Positions 6,860 to 12,790 of a stretch of 12,790 bases of DNA are shown here, piece after piece; position 1 is the first letter of the stretch, and each line of letters starts with the position of its first letter. A program made the translations under genes and the position numbers. This stretch comes from Xanthobacteraceae bacterium. Its GTDB lineage: Bacteria > Pseudomonadota > Alphaproteobacteria > Rhizobiales > Xanthobacteraceae. The stretch lies in assembly GCA_030037185.1 (NCBI GenBank), contig JASHRR010000100.1, positions 1-12,790 of the forward strand, given 5' to 3'. The notes below the pieces were generated by a model. The model searched no databases, was not told where the DNA came from, and was given only the letters and a program-made list of their open reading frames with translations.

Positions 6860-6984
6860 ATTCGCCTGTTGCTGTGGTTCGAGACGCGCGCTCCTTCCAC
6901 AGCTCAGGAGCGCGCGCTCCTCAGGACGCCGCCGCTGATGCTATCGATATGATTCAAACCACGGAAACGCCGTACTCGTCATGA
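6856..6984 (+). CDS. Possible 42-residue linker ORF between iron-sulfur and anchor genes
   Basis: The ATG at 6856 overlaps the TGA of the iron-sulfur gene (ATGA), and this frame's own TGA at 6982-6984 overlaps the ATG of the next gene (ATGA at 6981-6984). The product begins MNSPVAVVRDARSF and ends MIQTTETPYSS; it resembles no family I know. Much of it (about residues 8-27) is encoded by the palindromic repeat at 6879-6927. It may be translated only to keep ribosomes moving across the repeat, or be an accident of frame. Confidence 0.3.
   Translation: MNSPVAVVRDARSFHSSGARAPQDAAADAIDMIQTTETPYSS
6879..6927. repeat. Palindromic repeat, CTCCTCAGGAC family (copy 2), inside the operon
   Basis: GCGCGCTCCT at 6886-6895 and AGGAGCGCGC at 6906-6915 form a perfect ten-base stem with a ten-base loop. 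GCGCGCTCCT then recurs at 6912-6921, leading into TCAGGAC. Fifteen bases (6913-6927) are exactly complementary in reverse to 3324-3338. The hairpin lies between the iron-sulfur gene and the first anchor gene, where it could affect mRNA stability or relative expression of the subunits. Confidence 0.65.
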
Positions 6985-7310
6985 ACGTCTCGCTCTATGT
7001 CTTGCAGCGCGCTGGCGCCGTTATCATGGCGCCGATGATTGTGGTCCATGTCGGGGTCATCTTCTATGCAACCCGGCATGGCTTGACGGCCGCCGACATT
7101 CTCACGCGCACCAGCGGAAACATCGCCTGGGGTGCCTTCTATGCGCTGTTTGTTCTCGCGGCGTCGGCCCACGCTGCCATCGGCGTCCGCAACATCCTGG
7201 CCGAATGGTCGCCGCTCGACGACCGCGGCGCAGGCATGGCGTCACTCATGTTCGGCCTTGTGCTGCTCGGGCTCGGATTGCGTGCCGTGGCCGCGGTGAC
7301 GCTGCCATGA
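6981..7310 (+). CDS. Succinate dehydrogenase/fumarate reductase-like cytochrome b membrane anchor 1
   Basis: This 109-residue inner-membrane protein has three predicted helices (about 12-30, 50-72 and 85-107). The opening LYVLQRAGAVIMAPMIVVHV and the segment WGAFYALFVLAASAHAAIGVRNIL match a small SDH/fumarate reductase anchor family. His23 in helix 1 and His64 in helix 2 are plausible haem b ligands; this is inference. The ATG at 6981 has no clear ribosome site and overlaps the stop of the short upstream frame, and its own TGA overlaps the next ATG at 7307, so translation probably depends on coupling. It pairs with the next gene to bind the dehydrogenase to the membrane and deliver electrons to or from quinone. 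Which anchor should be called SdhC or SdhD is uncertain. Confidence 0.82.
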   Translation: MNVSLYVLQRAGAVIMAPMIVVHVGVIFYATRHGLTAADILTRTSGNIAWGAFYALFVLAASAHAAIGVRNILAEWSPLDDRGAGMASLMFGLVLLGLGLRAVAAVTLP

Positions 7311-7666
7311 TCGCCCGCACTGCCCGCCGTCTCGACCATCGCACCAGCCTGTTATGGCTTGCGGCACTGCTGCATCGACTCTCGGGGCTCGGACTCGCTG
7401 TGTTTCTGCCTTTGCATTTTCTTACGCTCGGCCTCGCCATCGACGGCGAGGCCCGCCTTGAGAGCGTCCTGCGCTGGAGCGACGCTCCGGCCGTGAAGCT
7501 CGGTGAGGCTATGCTGATGTTCCTCCTAGCCGTCCACGGACTCGGCGGGCTGCGGCTTCTCGCCGTGGAAAATCTTGCTTGGCGCGACGGTCAGAAGCGA
7601 AATGCCGCGATCGCGGCAGTGTCTGCGGGTTTAGTTGCAGCCGTGTTTCTTGCTTGGGTTTTGTAA
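7307..7666 (+). CDS. Succinate dehydrogenase-like cytochrome b membrane anchor 2 (SdhC type)
   Basis: This 119-residue inner-membrane protein has three hydrophobic segments (about 14-44, 66-90 and 99-118). It contains HRLSG (23-27), the signature of SdhC-type subunits near the quinone site, and HGLGGLRLL (77-85), which matches the HxxxGxR motif whose His is a haem b ligand in SdhC. The start ATG 7307 shares bases with the preceding stop (ATGA), so the genes are translationally coupled; the longer reading from 7205 is rejected because it would overlap the previous gene deeply. Eight bases separate its TAA from the flavoprotein start. The two anchors differ in type: this one is SdhC-like while the previous one resembles fumarate reductase-type small anchors. 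Confidence 0.82.
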   Translation: MIARTARRLDHRTSLLWLAALLHRLSGLGLAVFLPLHFLTLGLAIDGEARLESVLRWSDAPAVKLGEAMLMFLLAVHGLGGLRLLAVENLAWRDGQKRNAAIAAVSAGLVAAVFLAWVL

Positions 7667-7674
7667 TCTGCGCC

Positions 7675-9426
7675 ATGGCGATCGAGCGCACGACCACCGA
7701 TATCCTGATTCTCGGCTCCGGGGGCGCCGGGCTGTTTGCGGCGCTGCATGCCCATCGCGCCAACACCGGCCTCGCCATCACGATCGCCACCAAGGGGCTG
7801 CTCGGCAAATGCGGCTGCACCCGCATGGTGCAGGGCGGCTATAACGTGGCGCTGCACAAGGGCGACTCGGTCGAGCGCCATTTCATGGACACGATCGAAG
7901 GCGGCAAGTGGCTGCCGGACCAGGAGCTCGCCTGGACGCTAGTGACGCGCGCAGTCGAGCGGGTGCGCGAGCTCGAAAACGAGATCGGCTGCTTCTTCGA
8001 CCGCAATCCCGACGGCACGCTGCACGGCAAAGCCTTCGCGGGCCAGACCTTCGACCGCACCGTCCACAAGGGCGATCTGACCGGTATCGAGATTATCAAC
8101 CGCCTCATGGAGCAGGTATGGGCGCGCCCAGGCATCGCGCGATTGGAGGAGCACCGCGCGCTCGCCCTGATCCCGGCCCGCGGCGGCGGCTCGCTCGCTG
8201 GCGTGCTGTTCGCTGACATCCGGACCGGCGAGCTGCGCTTCATTGCGGCCGGCGCGGTGCTGCTTGCGACCGGCGGCGGGCCCACCATGTACCGCTATCA
8301 CACGCCGTCGGGCGACAAGAGCATGGACGGCATCGCCATGGCGCTACGGCTCGGTCTGCCGCTGCGCGACATGGAGATGGTGCAGTTCCACCCGACCGGC
8401 CTCCTGGCTGGCCCCGACACGCGCATGACCGGCACGGTGCTTGAGGAGGGGCTGCGCGGGTCCGGGGGCCATCTTCTCAATGGCGCCAGGCAGCGCTTCA
8501 TGGCGGACTATGATCCGAACCTCGAACGCGCGACCCGCGACGTGGTGAGCCGCGCCATCTATTCGCAAATGAAGGCAGGCCGCACGTCGCCCCATGGCGG
8601 CGTCTACATCAAGATGAGCCATCTCGGGCCGCAGCGGGTCGCCAAGGAGTTCAAGGGCATGGTGGATCGCTGCCGCGACTGCGGCTTCGATCTTGCCGGC
8701 GGCCTCGTAGAGGTGGTGCCGACCGCGCACTACATGATGGGCGGGCTAATGTGCAACCCTGATACATCGACGGAGCTGCCGGGCCTGTTCGTGGCCGGCG
8801 AGGATGCGAGCGGCATGCACGGGGCCAACCGGCTCGGTGGCAACGGCGTCGCCAACTCGACGGTGTTCGGCGGGATCGCAGGCGACGTCATGCCGGTTTG
8901 GCTCGCCCGCCGAGATCTCCCACCCACACCCGATGAAGACGCCTTGCAAGCCGAGGCCGCGCGTGCGTTATCCCCGTTCAGCCGGAGACCTGGAGACCTG
9001 AACCGGCTGCGCGAACGGCTGTTCGACACCATGTGGGAAGACGTGGGTGTCATCCGCGACGGCGCCGGGCTTGATCGCGCGATCGCTGCGCTTGGCGACA
9101 TCGAGGCGGAGCTGCTCGCGACCGGCGTCGCAGCCGGTGAGCGCCGGTTCAATCTGACCTGGCACGACTGGCTCAACCTGCGCTCGCTGATTGAGGTAAG
9201 CCGCGTGATCGCCGCCGCGGCCAGGTGGCGGCAGAACTCGCGCGGCGCGCACTTCCGCGCCGATTTTCCGGCGCCCGGCGATTTTAGTTCGTCGCGTTTC
9301 TCGATCGCACGGCAGACAGGTGGCAAGCTGGCGATCACTGATGCGCCAGTGGCGTTTTCTCATGTGCGGCCCGGAGAGGCGTTGGTAAAAGAAAGCGGCG
9401 CATCGCCTGCGACGGAGTGCCGATGA
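7675..9426 (+). CDS. sdhA: Succinate dehydrogenase/fumarate reductase-like flavoprotein subunit
   Basis: This 583-residue FAD protein is the catalytic subunit of the complex and should interconvert a succinate-like dicarboxylate and its unsaturated product. The dinucleotide fold is ILGSGGAGLFAAL (12-24). Active-site blocks are FHPTG (238-242), EEGLRGSGG (258-265), TRDVVSRA (287-294, Arg288 in the place of the catalytic Arg), TAHYMMGG (350-357) and HGANRLGGNG (382-391, Arg386). A C-terminal helical domain follows (about 440-530). Where SDH/fumarate reductase normally has SHT with the His that holds FAD covalently, this protein reads GKCGCTRMVQGG, with Cys48 aligned to that His, so FAD is probably bound non-covalently, as in L-aspartate oxidase. 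ATG 7675 fits the fold; the reading from 7579 would overlap the anchor gene. The substrate could be other than succinate. Its TGA overlaps the next ATG. Confidence 0.92.
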   Translation: MAIERTTTDILILGSGGAGLFAALHAHRANTGLAITIATKGLLGKCGCTRMVQGGYNVALHKGDSVERHFMDTIEGGKWLPDQELAWTLVTRAVERVRELENEIGCFFDRNPDGTLHGKAFAGQTFDRTVHKGDLTGIEIINRLMEQVWARPGIARLEEHRALALIPARGGGSLAGVLFADIRTGELRFIAAGAVLLATGGGPTMYRYHTPSGDKSMDGIAMALRLGLPLRDMEMVQFHPTGLLAGPDTRMTGTVLEEGLRGSGGHLLNGARQRFMADYDPNLERATRDVVSRAIYSQMKAGRTSPHGGVYIKMSHLGPQRVAKEFKGMVDRCRDCGFDLAGGLVEVVPTAHYMMGGLMCNPDTSTELPGLFVAGEDASGMHGANRLGGNGVANSTVFGGIAGDVMPVWLARRDLPPTPDEDALQAEAARALSPFSRRPGDLNRLRERLFDTMWEDVGVIRDGAGLDRAIAALGDIEAELLATGVAAGERRFNLTWHDWLNLRSLIEVSRVIAAAARWRQNSRGAHFRADFPAPGDFSSSRFSIARQTGGKLAITDAPVAFSHVRPGEALVKESGASPATECR

Positions 9427-10358
9427 TTACCCCTGCGTTTGACAACGTCGCGGTGATGGGCGCCGGCGCAGTCGGCTGTTATTTCGGCGCGATGCTGGCG
9501 CGCGCAGGCGCACGGGTCCGGCTGATCGGAAGGCAGGCGCTGGTGAACGCGATCACGCGCGACGGGCTGCGGTTTGAGGGCGACGATTTCAAGGCGCGGC
9601 TGTCCGTTTCGGCGACCACCGATCCGGGCGGCATCGCCGGTGCAGGGCTCGTACTGTTCAGCGTCAAATCGCCCGACACCGAGACGGCAGGGCAGGCGAT
9701 CGCGCCGCATTTGGCGCGTGGCGCCGTCGTGCTCAGCCTGCAGAACGGCGCCGATAACGCCGAGCGCCTGCGGGCGCAGATCCGCAACGTGGTCGTGCCC
9801 GCGGTCGTCTATGTGGCGGTAGAAATTCCAGCGCCCGGCGTGGTCCGTCATAACGGCCGCGGCGATCTCGTCATCGGCGAGCTTGGGCCACGCCGAGCTG
9901 GCAAGGCACTGATTGCGAAGCTTGCGGCCTATCTCGCCGGCGTCGGCATCCCGACGCTCATTTCCGACAACGTCGAGGGCGAGCTGTGGTGGAAGCTCGT
10001 CTTGAACTGCGCCTACAACGCGGTGTCGGCGCTTGGCCGCAGCCGCTACGGGTCGATGACGGCGATGCCACAGATACGGCTGGTCATGAGCGAGACGGTC
10101 CGCGAGATCATCGCGCTGGCCCAGGCGAAAGGGGTGCGCTTAGCGAACCCGGATCCGGTCGAAGCGATGCTGCGCTTTAGCGAATCGATGCCGCACGCAA
10201 TCTCCTCCACGGCGCAGGACCTGGAGCGCGACCGTCCAACCGAGATCGATTACCTCAACGGCTATGTGGTGCGCGAGTGCGATGCCCGCGGACTGCCCGC
10301 ACCGGTCAATCGCACGCTTTACGCGCTGGTGAAGCTGCTGGAGCAGAGGCGCGCCTAA
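9423..10358 (+). CDS. Ketopantoate reductase (PanE/ApbA) family protein
   Basis: This 311-residue cytoplasmic protein has the two-domain PanE/ApbA fold, which reduces a 2-oxoacid with NADPH (ketopantoate to pantoate in pantothenate synthesis). It has a Rossmann motif GAGAVG (13-18), the family's FSVKSPDT (79-86) and LQNGADN (106-112), the C-domain catalytic Lys in WWKLVLNCAYN (189-199, Lys191 and Asn195), and SSTAQDLERDRPTEIDYLNG (261-280), with Glu274 as the conserved substrate-side acid. ATG 9423 lies five bases after GGAG and overlaps the flavoprotein's stop codon (ATGA); a GTG two codons earlier is less likely. Being translationally coupled to a dehydrogenase flavoprotein, it more likely acts on a catabolic 2-oxoacid than in vitamin synthesis. 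That role is inference. It appears to be the last gene of the operon. Confidence 0.9.
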   Translation: MITPAFDNVAVMGAGAVGCYFGAMLARAGARVRLIGRQALVNAITRDGLRFEGDDFKARLSVSATTDPGGIAGAGLVLFSVKSPDTETAGQAIAPHLARGAVVLSLQNGADNAERLRAQIRNVVVPAVVYVAVEIPAPGVVRHNGRGDLVIGELGPRRAGKALIAKLAAYLAGVGIPTLISDNVEGELWWKLVLNCAYNAVSALGRSRYGSMTAMPQIRLVMSETVREIIALAQAKGVRLANPDPVEAMLRFSESMPHAISSTAQDLERDRPTEIDYLNGYVVRECDARGLPAPVNRTLYALVKLLEQRRA

Positions 10359-10453
10359 TGAGGAGCAAGTGAAACCCACACCCGCCGCCGGCAGGGCATT
10401 CCGTGGAAGACAACGCAATTGCCTTTGGCGCAGCGACGCGGTGCCCCCTCTCC

Positions 10454-10490
10454 CCGCAGGCCATGTTGGGCGGAGAGACAAGGCCTGCGG
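10454..10490. terminator. Palindrome between convergent genes, possible bidirectional terminator
   Basis: CCGCAGGCC at 10454-10462 and GGCCTGCGG at 10482-10490 form a nine-base perfect stem with a 19-base loop. CTCTCC just before and GGAGAG within the loop offer an alternative pairing. It lies in the 170-base gap where the operon and the amidohydrolase gene converge. There is no T-run on either strand, so it may instead be a degenerate intergenic repeat. Confidence 0.4.
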
Positions 10491-10528
10491 CCCCCATAGG
10501 AGGTATGTTCAGGCGCCGCGTCCGGATC

Positions 10529-12214
10529 CTACTTCATTGCCTCGTCCGAAAACGCCTCGCGGCCGCCCACATAGGTCAGCAACGAGCGCATGGTTGGGAT
10601 CTTCGCGGCCGGGACGGTAAGCAGATCTTCCGACAATACGGCGAAATCCGCGAGCTTGCCCGGCTCGATCGTGCCCTTGATGTCGGCTTCGCCGGTGAGC
10701 TTGGCGTAGTTGATGGTGATCATACGCAGCAAGTCCTCGCGCGACGTCACGGCTTCGTTAGCGCCGTAGACGCCGTCGGTGATCGTGTCGCGGGTGAGGA
10801 AATGGTAGTACTCGAAGAAAGGGTTGAACGGCACCACCGGCGAGTCGGTCCCGCCGACAACCAGGAAACCGGCGTCGAGATAGCTTTTTACTGGCGTGAT
10901 CTGGCTCGCCCGCGCGGCGCCCAGGTATTTTTTCAGGGCCGGCGCCGCCAGATAGAGGTGGTCTTGCACCGACAGGGCGAGGTCGAGCTTCTTCATGCGC
11001 GCGAGCTGCTCCGGCCGTGACACGAACAGGTGCTCAATGGCCCAGCGCTTGCCTTCGATCGGGTGTTCGGCATTGGCGGCCTCGTAGCCGTCGAGCACCT
11101 CATCGATGGCGGCGTCGCCAACCGCGTGGGTTGTGGCACGCCAGCCGAGATCGTTGATGGTCTTGACGACGGCAGTGAACTCCTTCGTCGGCACGACGGT
11201 GAGGCCATAGAACGTGCCGCCCTTGCCGTATTCCCCGGCAAACGGCTGCGACATGTGCCCGCCCTCGAAGCCGCCGTCGACCAGAAGCTTGATGCCAGCA
11301 ATGCGCACCCATTCGTCACCTTCATCCTGCTTGAGCGGCGATTTTTCGATCATCTCACGGACGCGTGCGGGATCGCGCACGCCGAAGCCGGGAAGATAGA
11401 TGTTATAGCGCAGGGTCAGCGCACCCGCGCGACGCGCCGCTAGGATGGCGTCGAGCGCCTGAAAGAACTCGCCCTTGTAGCTGCCGGGGACCCGCACGCT
11501 TGTGATGCCGAACGCGTTGACCTTGCGCTGGGTCGTCAGCACATCCCTGACGGACACGGCCCGAGCGGGCGGCAGGGCGACGAGGCCTTTGGCGTTGTCG
11601 ACGAGTTCGCCGGTTAGTTCTCCGTCGGAGTCGCGCGTAATGGCGCCACCATCGGGAACGGGAGTATTCTTGCTGATATTCCAATGCCGCAGCCCCGCCG
11701 AATTGAGGATATAGTCGTGGCCCCCGCGCACCAGTACCACGGGATTGGCCGGCGAAACGCGGTCAAGCTCGCTGGCGAGCGGCAGCCGCTGCTCTTTGAG
11801 CTGGGCTTCATGCCAATCGGAATTGCTGATCATGACATCGCCGGGCTTGGCTTGCGCGGCTGCCGTCCCGACCGCTGTCAGCAGGTCGGCAATGGAACGC
11901 GCCGCTGAAAGATCGATGCCATCGCCGCCGCCCTCATTGTGGAAATGACCGTCCGCGAGCCCAGGCACGACAAACCGGCCCGCAAGATCGATCACCCTGG
12001 TGTTTGCCCCTACATGGGCGCGCATCGCCTCGGTGCTGCCAACCGCAATGAATTTTTCGCCTTTCACCGCGAAGCCCTGCGCGGGTTGCACGCCGTCGCG
12101 GGCGGTGAAGACCTTGCCATTGATGGCGACGATGTCGGCTGACTGCCCGAACGCCGCGCCGGCGCCAGCGCATAGAACCGCGACAATGCTCAAGGTTACA
12201 AGTCGCTGGAGCAC
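10529..12214 (-). CDS. Secreted metal-dependent amidohydrolase, YtcJ/Amidohydro_3 type
   Basis: This 561-residue protein has a signal peptide (LVTLSIVAVLCAGAGAAFG, cleavage near residue 23-24) and a complete Amidohydrolase_3 domain of the YtcJ type, hydrolysing an unidentified amide, urea or ester bond, probably outside the cytoplasm. The small beta domain starts at ADIVAINGKVFTA (26-38). Metal and catalytic motifs are VPGLADGHFH (83-92, His90 and His92), GIKLLVDG (307-314, Lys309), TTHAVGD (361-367, His363), AIEHL (392-396, His395) and GGTDSPV (454-460, Asp457). The closing IEPGKLADFAVL (516-527) is also typical. The start is GTG at 12214: a GGGAGGGAG ribosome site lies about seven bases upstream on the minus strand and the signal peptide begins there. 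It is alone in its orientation and converges on the SDH-like operon. Confidence 0.92.
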   Translation of the reverse strand: MLQRLVTLSIVAVLCAGAGAAFGQSADIVAINGKVFTARDGVQPAQGFAVKGEKFIAVGSTEAMRAHVGANTRVIDLAGRFVVPGLADGHFHNEGGGDGIDLSAARSIADLLTAVGTAAAQAKPGDVMISNSDWHEAQLKEQRLPLASELDRVSPANPVVLVRGGHDYILNSAGLRHWNISKNTPVPDGGAITRDSDGELTGELVDNAKGLVALPPARAVSVRDVLTTQRKVNAFGITSVRVPGSYKGEFFQALDAILAARRAGALTLRYNIYLPGFGVRDPARVREMIEKSPLKQDEGDEWVRIAGIKLLVDGGFEGGHMSQPFAGEYGKGGTFYGLTVVPTKEFTAVVKTINDLGWRATTHAVGDAAIDEVLDGYEAANAEHPIEGKRWAIEHLFVSRPEQLARMKKLDLALSVQDHLYLAAPALKKYLGAARASQITPVKSYLDAGFLVVGGTDSPVVPFNPFFEYYHFLTRDTITDGVYGANEAVTSREDLLRMITINYAKLTGEADIKGTIEPGKLADFAVLSEDLLTVPAAKIPTMRSLLTYVGGREAFSDEAMK

Positions 12215-12313
12215 GATGTTCTCCCTCCCGTTGGTCAGCGCGGCGTAAGTCTTCGCTCGTCGCCGCGAATCATCCTTATCGGAGCCGTGGTCGAACGCAA
12301 ATCCGAGAATTTC

Positions 12314-12348
12314 GCGCCCGCCCGTATTGAGCTACCGGGTCCGGGCGC
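12314..12348. repeat. GC-rich hairpin upstream of the amidohydrolase
   Basis: GCGCCCG (12314-12320) pairs with CGGGCGC (12342-12348), and the next CCCG (12321-12324) pairs with CGGG (12336-12339), giving an 11-base stem with a two-base bulge and an 11-base loop. It lies about 100 bases upstream of the amidohydrolase start, in a roughly 300-base segment (12215-12512) where I see no gene. It may be a terminator for DNA further right, or a structured leader element. Confidence 0.35.
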
Positions 12349-12512
12349 TGCGTGCCATCGGCCCGGCCCGAAGCCGGCCCCCGGCGCAGGCCCGATGACA
12401 AACTCCGCGAAATCCCGGGGCCTACCCGTTCCACATTGAACGCCACACCTCGGTTTCGCTCACGTATAACCGCACTAAAGGCGCCGGCAGGCACGCGGCT
12501 AGTACTACTGTA

Positions 12513-12790
12513 TCATAAATTCCATCTCTGGCTGCTGCGAATGCGGCGCACACAGTGCGCACACAGTGCGGGCATCTGTGAAGTCTGTTTGCAATCGCGG
12601 CGGCCAGTTCGCGACGGATCGTGGCAATCGAGTTGGGGACGTGACGCTGCGGCCGGATCGGGGGCGCCTCGGGGTCGATAACCGTCGGGTAGGGGAGATT
12701 TTTTGATTGGAGTGGCGGAACATGGTCCTGAGGGGGGAATCGTCTCCCGTTCGGAGATCAGGAAACCGTAGGCTGCGATGCACAGCGTTC
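12513..12790 (-). mobile_element. C-terminal end of an IS701-type transposase, cut by the window edge
   Basis: A minus-strand frame is open from the right edge (first full codon at 12788) to a TGA at 12513-12515, giving 91 residues with no start inside the window. It begins TLCIAAYGFLISERETIPPS and continues through PDGYRPRGAPDPA to ALCAHCVRRIRSSQRWNL. AAYGFLISERE followed by a basic, Pro-rich tail with a YRPRG motif is what I recall from the C-termini of IS701-family transposases. The frame is not interrupted here, so the element could be intact, extending to the right. Its terminal inverted repeat should lie near 12480-12512, but I cannot define it without the other end. Confidence 0.65.

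Noticed and set aside
12546..12567. Eleven-base tandem repeat GCGCACACAGT x2
   Set aside because: It lies inside the transposase tail, where it encodes the ALCAHCVRR stretch; a CxxC near the end seems normal for this kind of tail, so a recent duplication is not needed to explain it.

Overview
The window is GC-rich chromosomal DNA that looks like an alphaproteobacterium of the Hyphomicrobiales (Bradyrhizobium, Rhodopseudomonas or Xanthobacteraceae relatives). The reasons are a Bug-type solute-binding protein, a DUF2147 protein, a YidB-type protein, a degraded GlsB/YeaQ-type gene, and several palindromic intergenic repeats of the CTCCTCAGGAC and GTAGGATGGGTT kinds that I associate with those genomes. 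This assignment is inference from gene content and was not checked by a search.

Layout. 94-675 (-) is a YidB/DUF937 protein. 852-1053 (+) appears to be a frameshifted remnant of a small GlsB/YeaQ-type membrane protein. 1297-3179 (-) is a two-gene unit: a secreted Bug-family (tripartite tricarboxylate transporter) binding protein whose TGA overlaps the ATG of an amidohydrolase close to 2-pyrone-4,6-dicarboxylate lactonase. 3472-3909 (-) is a secreted DUF2147 protein. 3910-4672 has no convincing gene and includes a conspicuously A+T-rich patch. 4673-5914 (+) is an exported serine hydrolase of the beta-lactamase/esterase fold.

The centrepiece is 6113-10358 (+), a tightly packed operon for a second, non-canonical succinate dehydrogenase/fumarate reductase-like complex. 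Its order is iron-sulfur subunit, a possible 42-codon linker ORF, two small cytochrome b-type membrane anchors, the flavoprotein, and a ketopantoate reductase-family protein. Four junctions are ATGA overlaps. The flavoprotein has Cys where the family normally has the His that carries covalent FAD, and the gene order is not the usual sdhCDAB. I infer a quinone-linked dehydrogenase or reductase for a succinate-like dicarboxylate, coupled to a 2-oxoacid/2-hydroxyacid reductase. The substrate is unknown.

10529-12214 (-) is a secreted YtcJ-type metal-dependent amidohydrolase that converges on the operon across a palindromic intergenic segment. At the right edge, 12513-12790 (-) is the open C-terminal end of an IS701-type transposase that continues outside the window.

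Taken together, this is an accessory catabolic region (uptake protein, lactonase-like hydrolase, esterase-like hydrolase, alternative dicarboxylate oxidoreductase, amidohydrolase) with repeats and mobile-element debris. No RNA genes, CRISPR arrays or phage genes were seen.
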